From Desulfovibrio porci (GTDB taxonomy: Bacteria > Desulfobacterota > Desulfovibrionia > Desulfovibrionales > Desulfovibrionaceae): DNA of 64,000 bases. The stretch covers positions 124,001-188,000 of the forward strand of contig NZ_VUMH01000004.1 of NCBI RefSeq assembly GCF_009696265.1, written 5' to 3'. The notes under the pieces are model-generated. The model saw only the letters and a list, made by a program, of their open reading frames with translations. It did no database searches and was not told the origin of the DNA. Positions 8,702 through 17,658 of this stretch are shown piece after piece. Position numbers and translations under genes: made by a program. The stretch's first letter is position 1; each line of letters starts with the position of its first letter.

Positions 8702-10480
8702 ATGACGCTTGATCCCACCAAAAATCCTGACTGGAAAATCGCGCAGGATGCCGAATCACGCATGAAGACCGTGGAAACCCTGGCCGCCGAAATGGGCCTG
8801 GAATCCCGGGAATTGCTGCCCTACGGGCATTATATGGGTAAAATCGAGCAGCAGGCGGTGCTGGAGCGCTTGGCCGGACGGCCGGACGGCAAATATGTGG
8901 ATGTTACGGCCATCACCCCCACGCCGCTGGGCGAAGGCAAATCCACCACCACCATCGGCCTGGTCCAGGGCCTGGCCCGGCGGGGTTTGCGCTCCTCGGC
9001 GGCCATCCGCCAGCCCTCGGGCGGCCCCACCATGGGCATGAAAGGCTCGGCCGCGGGCGGCGGCCTGTCCCAGTGCATCCCGCTGACGCCGTATTCGCTC
9101 AATTTCACCGGCGACATCCATGCCGTAGGGGCGGCCCACAATCTGGCCATGACCGCTCTCACCGCTCGCATGCAGCACGAGCGCAATTACGACGACGCCA
9201 CCCTGGCGCGCCTTTCGGGTATGCGCCGTCTGAACGTGGATCCCACGCGGGTGGGCACGGGCTGGGTCATGGATTTCTGCGCCCAAGCCCTGCGCAACGT
9301 GATCATCGGCATTGAGGGCGACGGCCGCCGCAACGACGGCTTTATGATGCGCTCGCACTTCGACATCACCGTGGCCTCGGAAGTCATGTCCATTCTCTCC
9401 GTGGCCCGCGACCTGCGCGACCTGCGCGAACGCATGGGCCGGATGGTCCTGGCTCTGGACCGCGACGGCAAACCCGTGACCACGGCGGATCTGGAAGTTG
9501 CCGGGGCCATGACCGCCTGGCTGGTGGAAGCCGTCAAACCCAATCTGATCCAGACCATCGAGGGCCAGCCGGTGCTGGTGCATACAGGACCTTTCGGCAA
9601 TATCGCCCTGGGCCAGAGCTCGGTCATCGCCGACCGGGTGGGCCTCAAACTCAGCGACGTGCATGTGACGGAATCCGGCTTTGCCGCTGAAATGGGCTAT
9701 GAAAAGTTCTGGAACCTGAAATGCCGTTACAGCGGCCTGACGCCCGACGCGGCGGTCATCGTGGCCACGGTGCGGGCGCTCAAGAGCCACGGCGGCGCGC
9801 CTCAGCCCCGGCCCGGCCGCCCCCTGCCCGAAGCCTATACCCGCGAGGACGTGAGCCTGGTGGAAGCTGGCTGCGTCAACCTGCTGCACCACATCGGCAT
9901 TGTACGCCGTTCCGGCGTGCCGTCCGTGGTCTGCATCAACAAATTCCACACCGACAGCCCGGTGGAAATCGCCGCCATCCGCCGCATTTGCGAAACGGCC
10001 GGAGCCCGGGTGGCAGTATCGGAACACTGGGAAAAGGGCGGCGAGGGTGCGCTGGAACTGGCTGACGCGGTCATGGACGCCTGCAATTCCGGCAAGCAGA
10101 ATTTCAAGCCGCTTTATGACTGGAGCCTGCCGCTGACCGAGCGGATCACCTGCATTGCCCGCGAGATCTATGGGGCCGACGGCGTGGATTTTGAACCCCT
10201 GGCGGCACAACGCCTGAAAGCCCTGCAGGAGCGCCCCGACGCCAATGATCTGGGCGTGTGCATGGTCAAGACCCAGTACTCCCTCTCCGACGACCCTACC
10301 CGCAAGGGCGTGCCCGCCTCCTGGCGGCTGCATGTGCGTGACGTGCTGCTGTTCGGCGGGGCCGGTCTGGTCTGCCCGGTTTCCGGCGACATCAGCCTGA
10401 TGCCCGGCACAGGTTCGCATCCTTCGTTCCGCAATATCGACGTGGATGTAAACACGGGAAAGGTCACAGGTCTGTTCTAA
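8702..10480 (+). CDS. fhs: Formate-tetrahydrofolate ligase
   Basis: ATP-dependent formation of 10-formyl-THF from formate and THF, feeding one-carbon and purine metabolism and possibly the methyl branch of the Wood-Ljungdahl pathway. 592 residues, slightly longer than the usual 555-560. The ATP P-loop TPTPLGEGKSTTTIGL has its lysine at residue 80, and GGPTMGMKGSAAGGG is another conserved family block. An AAGGAG site six bases upstream supports the start. The gene is monocistronic: the mobile element lies upstream and a terminator immediately downstream. Confidence 0.96.
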   Translation: MTLDPTKNPDWKIAQDAESRMKTVETLAAEMGLESRELLPYGHYMGKIEQQAVLERLAGRPDGKYVDVTAITPTPLGEGKSTTTIGLVQGLARRGLRSSAAIRQPSGGPTMGMKGSAAGGGLSQCIPLTPYSLNFTGDIHAVGAAHNLAMTALTARMQHERNYDDATLARLSGMRRLNVDPTRVGTGWVMDFCAQALRNVIIGIEGDGRRNDGFMMRSHFDITVASEVMSILSVARDLRDLRERMGRMVLALDRDGKPVTTADLEVAGAMTAWLVEAVKPNLIQTIEGQPVLVHTGPFGNIALGQSSVIADRVGLKLSDVHVTESGFAAEMGYEKFWNLKCRYSGLTPDAAVIVATVRALKSHGGAPQPRPGRPLPEAYTREDVSLVEAGCVNLLHHIGIVRRSGVPSVVCINKFHTDSPVEIAAIRRICETAGARVAVSEHWEKGGEGALELADAVMDACNSGKQNFKPLYDWSLPLTERITCIAREIYGADGVDFEPLAAQRLKALQERPDANDLGVCMVKTQYSLSDDPTRKGVPASWRLHVRDVLLFGGAGLVCPVSGDISLMPGTGSHPSFRNIDVDVNTGKVTGLF

Positions 10481-10514
10481 ATTCAAGACTCATTAATCTT
10501 CAAAATGATATTCG

Positions 10515-10556
10515 GCTACTCATAGCTCATTTTATGTGAGCTGTGAGTAGCTTTTT
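10515..10556 (+). terminator. Terminator of fhs
   Basis: Arms 10515-10529 and 10537-10551 (GCTACTCATAGCTCA / TGAGCTGTGAGTAGC, one G-T wobble) with a seven-base spacer, then TTTTT at 10552-10556. Confidence 0.85.
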
Positions 10557-10609
10557 GTATGGACGAAAATTCTCTCCGATAAACGGAGAATTTTCGTCCA
10601 TACAAAAAG
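10551..10609. repeat. Perfect 24-bp inverted repeat
   Basis: Bases 10551-10574 and 10586-10609 are perfect inverted copies with an 11-base spacer. The left arm reuses the T-run of the fhs terminator, and the right arm ends in a run of A that would be a T-run for leftward transcription from the tRNA-Arg gene. It probably acts as a bidirectional transcription barrier. Confidence 0.85.
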
Positions 10610-10638
10610 GGCTTATGAGAGATATCTCATAAGCCCTT
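10607..10638 (-). terminator. Palindromic terminator of tRNA-Arg
   Basis: Fourteen-base arms AAGGGCTTATGAGA / TCTCATAAGCCCTT around GATA, immediately downstream of the leftward tRNA. Read on the minus strand the stem is followed by CTTTTTG, a terminator T-run. It shares bases with the neighbouring 24-bp inverted repeat. Confidence 0.75.
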
Positions 10639-10644
10639 GAAAAA

Positions 10645-10721
10645 TGGTGCGCCCGAAGAGATTCGAACTCCTGACCTACAGGTTCGTAGCCTGTTGCTCT
10701 ATCCAGCTGAGCTACGAGCGC
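10645..10721 (-). tRNA. tRNA-Arg(ACG)
   Basis: Complete 77-base cloverleaf on the minus strand including encoded CCA (10645-10647). The acceptor stem GCGCTCG pairs with CGGGCGC. The anticodon arm is ACAGG-CTACGAA-CCTGT, giving anticodon ACG, which is modified to ICG in bacteria. The T-loop is GTTCGAATC. Confidence 0.96.
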
Positions 10722-10895
10722 GTAACAAAAAAATATTATTCTAAACGGCGTTACTCGTCAAGCATTACTTGTAAATATTTTTTTATTTGCTTGCCGGTAA
10801 CCTGTCAAATTCTTTGTCGTCCAATGGACGGCGCGCGTTCAATCTCACCAGTCCGGATGTTCTGAAGAACACCGGCAACGCCGCTTCACACAACC

Positions 10896-11165
10896 TTACT
10901 CGGCTTCAATGCCGTTGACGGCGCGGGCCAGACGCGAAATCTTGCGCGCGGCCTTTTTCCAGTGCAGCGCGCCCTTGCCGGCGGCCTTGGCCAGCACGGA
11001 GGTGGCGACGGTCAGAGAAGTATCGGCCAAGCTCTTGTCCTTGCCCTGAATCGCGGCGCGCACATCCTTGATGGCGTTTTTCACGCGGGTGCGGGCGGCA
11101 CGGTTGCGGGCGGCCCTGTTGAGGCTCTGCTTGTGACGTTTGATGGCTGACTTGTGGTTGGCCAC
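10896..11165 (-). CDS. rpsT: 30S ribosomal protein S20
   Basis: Small basic protein (89 residues) that binds 16S rRNA early in 30S assembly. The start [13 protein letters not shown] and the Lys/Arg/Ala-rich helical body with SRLARAVNG near the end are characteristic. The AGGAG upstream of the ATG fits. It is transcribed alone, between tRNA-Arg and glyS. Confidence 0.96.
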   Translation of the reverse strand: MANHKSAIKRHKQSLNRAARNRAARTRVKNAIKDVRAAIQGKDKSLADTSLTVATSVLAKAAGKGALHWKKAARKISRLARAVNGIEAE

Positions 11166-11332
11166 GGTATTCCTCCACTATGTTGGGCTTGCCCGCGCAA
11201 GCCATGATCTCGAAAAAGCGGCACTGCCGCCGTTGACAGCAAAGAGATGTTGTGAATCAGCGTTATTAGCTCAAGCCTCCCGGACTGTCAAGCAATTTTA
11301 CCACACTGATCAGCGTTGAACCTTTTTGCGTT

Positions 11333-11376
11333 TGAACTTGTCGCACGGCAACATAATTTACCATGCGACAAGTTCA
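11333..11376. repeat. 13-bp inverted repeat downstream of glyS
   Basis: TGAACTTGTCGCA (11333-11345) and TGCGACAAGTTCA (11364-11376), 18-base loop, in the 270-base gap between the glyS stop and the rpsT start. On the minus strand it follows the glyS stop, so it may help end the glyQ-glyS transcript, but a clean T-run is absent. Confidence 0.5.
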
Positions 11377-11436
11377 CGCTGCGGGTTTTACAAAAAATCC
11401 GCGCCGGTGCATCCGGCATTAAAAATGACGAGCGCT

Positions 11437-13533
11437 CTACAGTTGCAGGGCCGCAAAATCCGCCAGCCGGGCGAAGCGCGATCCCAGAGCCTGGAGCATG
11501 GACAAACGGTTACGGCGCAGGGCCGCATCCTCGCACATGACCATGACCCCGTCGAAAAAGGCGTCCACCGCCGGGCGCACTTCCTTGAGCGTGGCCAAGG
11601 CCGCGCCGTGGTCACCCGAGGCCCACAGGGCGTCCAGCCGGGGCAGCAAGGCGTCCAGAGTCTCGGCCAAAGCCTTTTCCGGCGCTTCGCACAGCAACGC
11701 CGCGTTCCACCGCTCGGGCAGCGCTTCGGCGGCGGCCTGCTTGCGCACGATATTGGCCACCCGCTTGAAGGTCTGTACGGCCTCGGCATAACCCGCTTCG
11801 CGGCTGAAGGCCGTCAGGGCCGCCAGGCGCGCGCCGCTGTCGGGCACCAGGGCCGCGCCCGCGTTCAGGGCCGCGTCCACCAGCAGCGTGTCCTGGCCCT
11901 GGCTCATGAAATAGTTGCGCAGCCGGGCAGCGAAAAATTCCATGAGCTTGTCCTGAGCTTCGTCCGGTGGCAACTTCCATTGCCGCGCGCCGTAAAGTTC
12001 CCGCGCCTTGGCGAAAAGCTCGCGCACGTCCAGCTCAAAGCCGAAGTCCAGCAGAATGCGGATGATGCCCAGGGCGCAACGCCGCAGGCCGTTGGGGTCC
12101 GCCGCGCCGGTGGGAATCATGTTCAGGCCGAAGCAGCCCGCCAGGGTGTCGGCCTTGTCCGCCAGAGAGAGCAGCGCGCCCACAGGGCTTGCGGGCAAGG
12201 GCGAATCCGGTCCGGCAGGCAGATACTGTTCTTTCAGCGCGTCGGCCACGGCCCGCGGTTCGCCCTTGCGTTCCGCGTAAATGCCGCCCATGACGCCCTG
12301 GAGGGTATCGAATTCGCCCACCATGCCGCTCACAAGATCGGCCTTGGAAAGACGACCGGCCCGCGCGGCTTCCGCAGTCAGGTCAGCGCCCAATTGCGGG
12401 GCGCAACGCTCGGCCAGCCAGCGGCAAAGAGCCTCAAGGCGGCGGGTTTTGTCGCCCATACTGCCCAGCGCGCCGATAAAGATGACATGGTCCAGCTTGT
12501 CCAGCCAGGCGTCGAGGCTTTCCCGCAGGTCCGCGCGCCAGAAAAAGCGGGCGTCGTCCAGACGGGCGCGCAGCACGCGCTCCCAGCCGTGCTTGACCAC
12601 CGCCATATCTTCGGGGGTCAGATTGAGCACGGTCAGAAAATGCGGCATGAGTTTGCCGTCCGCGCCCTCAATGCCGAAGCTCTTCTGATGGCTCTCCATG
12701 CTGGTCAGCAGCACTTCGCGCGGCACTTCCAGATAGGCCGGGTCAAAATCCGCCAGCAGGGGCACGGGATGTTCGGCCAGGCCCTGCACTTCGTCCAGCA
12801 GACTGTCCTTCCAGAGCACTTTGCCGCCGGACCGGGCAGCCTGGGCGTCACCACCTTCCACAATGGCGGCGCGGCGCAGGGCCGGGTCCAGGGTCACGGC
12901 GCAAAGGTCAGCCACGGTTTTCAGGTAGGCGTCGGCATGGGCTACGCTGAAGGGGCCGGGACCATGCACGCGATGACCGTGGGTTTCGCGGCCGGAGTCC
13001 ACCGGTCCGAGCCTGAAGGGCACCACTTCTTCGTCCAGCAAAGCCAGAATCCAGCGGATGGGACGGGCATAGGCCAAGGAATACGCGCCCCAGCGCATGC
13101 GCTTGGCAAAGGGCAGAGCCGTTATCACCGCCGGGCAGATTTCAGCCAGCAGGTCCTTGGCCGCCGCGCCGCCAATGCGCTTGCGCACGGCCATATACGC
13201 GCCCTTTTCCGTCTCCAGGCGAAAAACGTCCGCCACGCTCAGGCCGTGGGTGCGGGCAAAGCCCTCCAGAGCCTTGGTGGGCGCGCCGTCAGCCCCATAG
13301 GACACGCGCGCCGGAGGACCGGAAATCACTTCTTCCTTTTCTTGCTGCACGGGATTGAGATCTTCCACCAGCAGCACGGCCCGACGCGGCGTGCTCATGA
13401 CGCGCACCGCGCCGTGCTCCAGGCCCGCTTCGGCCAGAGCGGCCGCAAAGCGGCTTCGCAATTCCGTCTCTTCCGGGGCCAAAAAACGGGAAGGCAGTTC
13501 CTCGCTGCCGATTTCAAGCACAAAGGTCGCCAT
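11437..13533 (-). CDS. glyS: Glycyl-tRNA synthetase beta subunit
   Basis: Forms the alpha2beta2 glycyl-tRNA synthetase with GlyQ; the beta chain carries the tRNA-recognition part. 698 residues, normal for the family. It begins MATFVLEIGSEELPSRF, the hallmark GlyS N-terminus (EIGTEELP in most bacteria). A THGHR-like HGHRVHGPG block and FERVLRARLDDARFF-type segment (WERVLRARLDDARFFW) are typical. It starts three bases after the glyQ stop, so the pair is cotranscribed and coupled. Confidence 0.96.
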   Translation of the reverse strand: MATFVLEIGSEELPSRFLAPEETELRSRFAAALAEAGLEHGAVRVMSTPRRAVLLVEDLNPVQQEKEEVISGPPARVSYGADGAPTKALEGFARTHGLSVADVFRLETEKGAYMAVRKRIGGAAAKDLLAEICPAVITALPFAKRMRWGAYSLAYARPIRWILALLDEEVVPFRLGPVDSGRETHGHRVHGPGPFSVAHADAYLKTVADLCAVTLDPALRRAAIVEGGDAQAARSGGKVLWKDSLLDEVQGLAEHPVPLLADFDPAYLEVPREVLLTSMESHQKSFGIEGADGKLMPHFLTVLNLTPEDMAVVKHGWERVLRARLDDARFFWRADLRESLDAWLDKLDHVIFIGALGSMGDKTRRLEALCRWLAERCAPQLGADLTAEAARAGRLSKADLVSGMVGEFDTLQGVMGGIYAERKGEPRAVADALKEQYLPAGPDSPLPASPVGALLSLADKADTLAGCFGLNMIPTGAADPNGLRRCALGIIRILLDFGFELDVRELFAKARELYGARQWKLPPDEAQDKLMEFFAARLRNYFMSQGQDTLLVDAALNAGAALVPDSGARLAALTAFSREAGYAEAVQTFKRVANIVRKQAAAEALPERWNAALLCEAPEKALAETLDALLPRLDALWASGDHGAALATLKEVRPAVDAFFDGVMVMCEDAALRRNRLSMLQALGSRFARLADFAALQL

Positions 13534-13536
13534 GCC

Positions 13537-14418
13537 TTACCTCACATCCTTGTTGTCGAGCATGGGATAGCCCAGTTCCTCGCGTTGCGCCGCGTAGAGG
13601 CGGGCCACGCCCGCGGCCAGCGCCCGCACCCGGCCGATATAGCCGGTACGCTCGGTAATGGAAATGGCCCCGCGCGCGTCCAGAAGGTTGAACGTGTGGG
13701 AGCACTTCAGGCAGTAATCATAAGCGGGCCAGGGCAGGCCCAACTCCAGCATGGCCTTGCATTCCCTCTCGAAATCGCTGAACTGGCCCAGCAGCATTTC
13801 CGCGTTGCTGGCCTCGAAGTTGTGCCGGGACTGCTCCACTTCGTTCTGATGGTAGATGTGGCCGTAGGTCACATCCTTGTTCCAGCGCAGATCATAGACC
13901 GACTCCACGCCCTGAAGATACATGGTCAGGCGTTCCAGGCCGTAAGTCAGTTCCACGCTGACCGGCGACAGGTCGATGCCGCCCACCTGCTGGAAATAGG
14001 TGAACTGGCTCACTTCCATGCCATTGAGCCAGACCTCCCAGCCCAGGCCCCAGGCCCCGAGCGTGGGCGACTCCCAGTCGTCCTCCACAAAACGGATGTC
14101 GTGGCGGGCCGGATTGAGCCCCAGCGCCTCCAGGCTTTGCAGATAGAGATCCTGCACGTTATCCGGCGAAGGTTTGAGCACCACCTGAAACTGGAAATAG
14201 CGTTGCAGGCGGTTGGGATTTTCACCGTAGCGGCCGTCGGTGGGACGGCGCGAAGGCTCCACATAGGCGACCTTCCAGGGTTCAGGCCCGAGAACCCGCA
14301 AAAATGTGCTCGGATTGAAGGTGCCGGCTCCGCACTCCACGCCCGACGGCTGTTCGATGACACAGCCCCGGCCTGCCCAGTAGTTTTGCAGGGTAAGAAT
14401 CACATCCTGAAAGTACAT
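13537..14418 (-). CDS. glyQ: Glycyl-tRNA synthetase alpha subunit
   Basis: Catalytic class II subunit that activates glycine. The start [14 protein letters not shown] at 14418 is chosen because AAAGGA lies six bases upstream and it matches the family N-terminus; an in-frame ATG ten codons earlier has no comparable site. 293 residues, the usual length. Family blocks [15 protein letters not shown] and [15 protein letters not shown] are present. It is the first gene of the glyQ-glyS pair. Confidence 0.96.
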   Translation of the reverse strand: MYFQDVILTLQNYWAGRGCVIEQPSGVECGAGTFNPSTFLRVLGPEPWKVAYVEPSRRPTDGRYGENPNRLQRYFQFQVVLKPSPDNVQDLYLQSLEALGLNPARHDIRFVEDDWESPTLGAWGLGWEVWLNGMEVSQFTYFQQVGGIDLSPVSVELTYGLERLTMYLQGVESVYDLRWNKDVTYGHIYHQNEVEQSRHNFEASNAEMLLGQFSDFERECKAMLELGLPWPAYDYCLKCSHTFNLLDARGAISITERTGYIGRVRALAAGVARLYAAQREELGYPMLDNKDVR

Positions 14419-14506
14419 GCGCTGTCCTTTGTTATGCTCAATTTTCACAGAACCGCACAGACGGTGGCTCCAGTGGCTCCATCCCGCTGAAAGCTGAGAT
14501 TTTTGT

Positions 14507-14595
14507 CGCTGGCAAGGAAAACAAGCTTTTTATGAAGGGAGTGTACTCTTCCGGTACTCGACCGAAATAAAAAGCGTAGTTTGACGCAGCCAGCG
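14507..14595. repeat. Imperfect REP-like stem-loop between recO and glyQ
   Basis: Outer arms CGCTGGC (14507-14513) / GCCAGCG (14589-14595) enclose GCTTTTTAT (14525-14533) / ATAAAAAGC (14567-14575), with GTAC-containing pairing in the middle. It lies in the 190-base gap downstream of recO. Its layered shape suggests a dispersed intergenic element rather than a simple terminator. Confidence 0.5.
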
Positions 14596-14612
14596 GCAAA
14601 AAGGCTCGGCTT

Positions 14613-15368
14613 TCACACGTGGCGGAAATAACCGCCCTCCCAAGCCAGCCCCAAATGATACTGCACAAAGCCGTCAATGGCCCGCGCGCAGGCCCGGCGG
14701 TCTGTCGGCGGCCCGTCCTCCACCGGCCAGGTGGAGGGAAATTCTTGCTGCACGCGGCGCAAAAGGTCAAGCCCGGCCGGGGAAAGCTCCACTCCATACC
14801 GTGTGGCCGGTAAGGATTCTCCCGCCCGGCAGGCGGCGCAACGCATCTGGCCTTCGTCCACCACAAAGAACGCCCGCTCCGTCAGCGGTGCGCCGCACGC
14901 GCCGCAGTGCCCCAGATTGGGCGCAAAGCCCAAGGCCCCGGCCAGGCGCAGGCGAAAAAAAAGCGGCAGCAAGGCGGGCAGGCGGGCCTCTTCCTCCAGA
15001 ACGCGGCGAAGGTCTTCCACCAGGGCGAAGGTTTCCTCCGCGCCGTCATCGTTGACGCCCAAAGCCTCCACAAAGCGCAGGCAGTTGGCGGCCAGTCCCA
15101 TGCGTTGCCAGTTGCCGCGCAGCCGCTGCGGGCCGGACAGCAGCACGGCCTCTTCCAGATTGAGAAAATTTCCTCTGCCCGAAGCCTTGACCCGGCATTG
15201 CAGGGTGTTCAGCACGTCCAGACAGCCGCAGAAACGCCGTCGGCTGCGGCTGCCGCCAAAGGCGAACAGGGTCAGCAGGCCGCGCTTGCGGCAGAGCAGC
15301 TTCAACCAGAGATCAGATTCGCGGAAATGCCCGATGCGCAAAACCACGGCCTGATCGGCCCATTCCAT
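14613..15368 (-). CDS. recO: DNA repair protein RecO
   Basis: Loads RecA with RecF/RecR and anneals SSB-coated single strands. 251 residues from the ATG at 15368 (a GTG lies one codon earlier). The N-terminal OB-fold region (ADQAVVLRIGHFRESDLWLKLL) and the four-cysteine zinc site (CGACGAPL, then CAAC) near residues 155-180 are both visible. Its start overlaps the stop of the upstream RodZ-like gene (TGATG), so the two are translationally coupled. Confidence 0.93.
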   Translation of the reverse strand: MEWADQAVVLRIGHFRESDLWLKLLCRKRGLLTLFAFGGSRSRRRFCGCLDVLNTLQCRVKASGRGNFLNLEEAVLLSGPQRLRGNWQRMGLAANCLRFVEALGVNDDGAEETFALVEDLRRVLEEEARLPALLPLFFRLRLAGALGFAPNLGHCGACGAPLTERAFFVVDEGQMRCAACRAGESLPATRYGVELSPAGLDLLRRVQQEFPSTWPVEDGPPTDRRACARAIDGFVQYHLGLAWEGGYFRHV

Positions 15369-16390
15369 CACTGCCGGGCCGCGGGCGGAAAAGTCAGCGT
15401 CCGCACCTGGCCGGACTGGCCGGGCGCGGGCATGTCCTGCCCGTTATAGCGGATGCGCACGCCGCCGGCATTGCCCAGCTTCAGTTCCAGGCTTTTGGTG
15501 AAGGTCAGGGCAAAGGTGTCGCCCTTGCGCAACGAAAACTGCCGGGTATCGGTATTGTCGGCGTTGGAATGAATCCAGCATTCTTCCGTGGCGGTGATGA
15601 TGACCTTGTGCTGGCCCGGAGGCAGCGCGCCGTCCGCGGGCTGGCCGGATTCAGCGGGCTGCGTCGCATTGCGCGTCGGCGTGGAACCCAAACCCCAGGC
15701 AGCCGTCGCGTTCCGCGTAGCGCCGCCAAAGGCGGGAACCGGAGCGGAGGCAGACGCGATTGCGTCGCCGACGGGCGCGGCGGAAGTCGAAGCGGTTGCG
15801 GGCGGTGCCGTCGCGGGGGCCGAAGAGGTTGCCGGAGCGTCAGTTGAAGGCGTGGCGGCCGGAGACGGGGACGGCGTCTGGACCGAACCGGCGGCAGACG
15901 GAGCCGTCGGGGCCGAAGTATCCCGGCCCGGCATGATTTCGGCGGAATCCGGCGTTTGCAGCGGCGGCGAGGGCTGGGCCAGACGCCGCGTCTGGCGGCT
16001 CAGAAACTCCAGAGCGCCCTGCTGCCAGGCCACATACGCGCCGCCGCCCAGCAGCGCCAAAACAATAAGCACGCCCAGCCATTTCAGGCTCCGGGGCGGC
16101 GCCAGAGACTCCTCCGGCGTATACACGGGCTGATGTGTGATGGCCGGGCTCACGCCACCCAGAGCGCTGACGGCTTCGTTCACTTCTTCGGCGGCCATGC
16201 CGAGATAGGAGGCGTATGAGCGGATAAAGCCCTTGGCATACGCCAGATGGGGCAGGGATGAGGCGTCGCCCTCTTCCAGGGCGCGCAGCAGACGGGCTCC
16301 GATTTTCAGGTGGTTGGCCACATCCTCAATGCTCAGGCCCCGCTTTTCGCGTTCGGCGCGCAGCGCCGCGCCCAGTTCCTCTAAGGTCAT
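15368..16390 (-). CDS. RodZ-like protein: Xre-type HTH, one membrane helix, DUF4115
   Basis: Probable cytoskeletal/cell-shape membrane protein. From the ATG at 16390 (AGAGG seven bases upstream; an in-frame ATG eight codons earlier lacks a site) it has 340 residues. An N-terminal helix-turn-helix (LGAALRAEREKRGLSIEDVA) spans residues about 1-70. One membrane helix (WLGVLIVLALLGGGAYVAW) lies near residue 105. A long Ala/Pro/Ser/Thr-rich linker of about 120 residues follows. The C-terminal beta domain (CWIHSNADNTDTRQFSLRKG) matches the DUF4115 region of RodZ. In RodZ proteins the HTH binds MreB rather than DNA; that role is assumed here. Confidence 0.85.
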   Translation of the reverse strand: MTLEELGAALRAEREKRGLSIEDVANHLKIGARLLRALEEGDASSLPHLAYAKGFIRSYASYLGMAAEEVNEAVSALGGVSPAITHQPVYTPEESLAPPRSLKWLGVLIVLALLGGGAYVAWQQGALEFLSRQTRRLAQPSPPLQTPDSAEIMPGRDTSAPTAPSAAGSVQTPSPSPAATPSTDAPATSSAPATAPPATASTSAAPVGDAIASASAPVPAFGGATRNATAAWGLGSTPTRNATQPAESGQPADGALPPGQHKVIITATEECWIHSNADNTDTRQFSLRKGDTFALTFTKSLELKLGNAGGVRIRYNGQDMPAPGQSGQVRTLTFPPAARQ

Positions 16391-16432
16391 GTAAAGCCTC
16401 TGTGTATATCCCACCGCGCGAGGCGCGGCGAC

Positions 16433-17368
16433 TTACAGCCGGATATCGATGACGGCCTTGCTCCGCAGTTGGCTGGTATAATCCTCAAAGCGCTCAACGG
16501 CCTTGGGTTGACGCAGAATGGCGTCGATCTGCGGGGTGGCCTGCTCCAGAGTGAGCTGCTTGTCCGCGCCGCCACCGGGCCGGAACAGATGAACCTGGGC
16601 CTTGCGGCCCTGAAGGTCGAATAGTTCGGTCACGTCGCCGGACTTCATCTTGGTAAGCCGCCCTTCCCATTCCGGGTTCAGGCGGTCCCATTCCACAGGC
16701 CCCATGTCGCCGCCCTTGTCCTTGTTAGGGGCGATGGAATATTTGGCCGCCGCCTCTTCGAAGGTCAGCTTGCCGGATTTGATCTGGGCGGCAATGGACT
16801 GGGCGTTGACGTTGGGCGCATAGACCAGCACGCCCATATGCAGGCCGCTGCGGTCATAGAGATTGTCTTTGTGGGCTTCGTAGTATTGCTTGATTTCGGC
16901 CGGGGTCACCACTACCTTGCGGCCCACTTCCATGCCCATGATCTTCTGGCGCAGCAGAGATTTTTCAAAATTCTCGCGGATCTCGTTGATGGAGATTTTC
17001 TGCTGGGCGAGCTGGGCTTCGAACTGCTGCTTGGTCAGGTTGCGGGACTTCATCAACTTGGCGATTTCATTGTCCACTTCGGTGGGGGAAACGCTGATCT
17101 TGAGACGTTTGGCCTCCTGCCCGAGCAGGATGTCCATGATCATCATGTCCAGCACCTTGCGGAAAACCTTGTCCACGTCCTTGGCCTGCTTCGGATCGTT
17201 GGGATTGAGTCTGGCCCGCGCCAGCTCGGGCAGGGCTGCCTTCTGGAGGTCGAACATAGTGATGACCTGACCGTTGACCACCGCCGCCACTTTATTGAGT
17301 TGGGCGGCCCGTGCGCCGCAAATGCCGCAAAGCCAGATTGCCAGCAGCAGAACAAGCGTTTTCTTCAC
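16433..17368 (-). CDS. Periplasmic peptidyl-prolyl isomerase / chaperone, SurA-PpiC type
   Basis: Probable outer-membrane-protein folding factor. The start is the GTG at 17368 with GGGAGA six bases before it; this gives a clean signal peptide (KKTLVLLLAIWLCGICGARA, cut near residue 21). 311 residues. A SurA-type N-terminal helical domain (VAAVVNGQVITMFDL; LTKQQFEAQLAQQKIS) occupies residues 25-165, then one parvulin/rotamase domain (LTFEEAAAKYSIAPNKDKGGDMG) up to about 275. One parvulin domain, against two in E. coli SurA. A related lipoprotein is encoded just upstream. Confidence 0.88.
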   Translation of the reverse strand: MKKTLVLLLAIWLCGICGARAAQLNKVAAVVNGQVITMFDLQKAALPELARARLNPNDPKQAKDVDKVFRKVLDMMIMDILLGQEAKRLKISVSPTEVDNEIAKLMKSRNLTKQQFEAQLAQQKISINEIRENFEKSLLRQKIMGMEVGRKVVVTPAEIKQYYEAHKDNLYDRSGLHMGVLVYAPNVNAQSIAAQIKSGKLTFEEAAAKYSIAPNKDKGGDMGPVEWDRLNPEWEGRLTKMKSGDVTELFDLQGRKAQVHLFRPGGGADKQLTLEQATPQIDAILRQPKAVERFEDYTSQLRSKAVIDIRL

Positions 17369-17468
17369 TATGAGTCTCCCCTTTGCGCCAAGGAAATTAC
17401 CGAAAACTGTTATGGGCATCTGCCTACCGTAAAACAGCCTGAGATGCAATGTCCGGCGGGCCGGGCAG

Positions 17469-17638
17469 CAGGGCTGACGCATCTCACTTCAGCTTTTGCC
17501 GGTCACTTATTTTGTCATGATGATCCGCCAAAACCAGCTATCCACCTGCGCTGCGCTTCGGCGGAACAAAGGCAGCTTAGCCCCTTTTTGTCCGATCTCC
17601 AGGCCATCAGGCCAATAAATAAAAAATTTAAGGGCGTC
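17469..17638. mobile_element. Degenerate short copy of the 8.0-8.6 kb mobile element
   Basis: The left end CAGGGCTGACGCATCT (17469-17484) differs by one base from the 16-bp end at 8026. The next 60 bases (TTTTGCCG, CTTATTTTGTC, TCCGCCAAAACCAGC) and the right part (CTGCGCTTC, CCCCTTTTTGTC, CCAATAAATAAA) track the two flanks of the larger element, but about 400 bases of middle are missing and the right terminus is decayed. It fills the gap between the isomerase gene and the lipoprotein gene. Confidence 0.65.
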
Positions 17639-17658
17639 CAACCGCAACCAGGCGGAAT

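Noticed and set aside
11326..14490. Long open frame on the plus strand opposite glyS and glyQ
   Set aside because: Antisense shadow. Both synthetase subunits are complete on the minus strand and the plus product resembles nothing.
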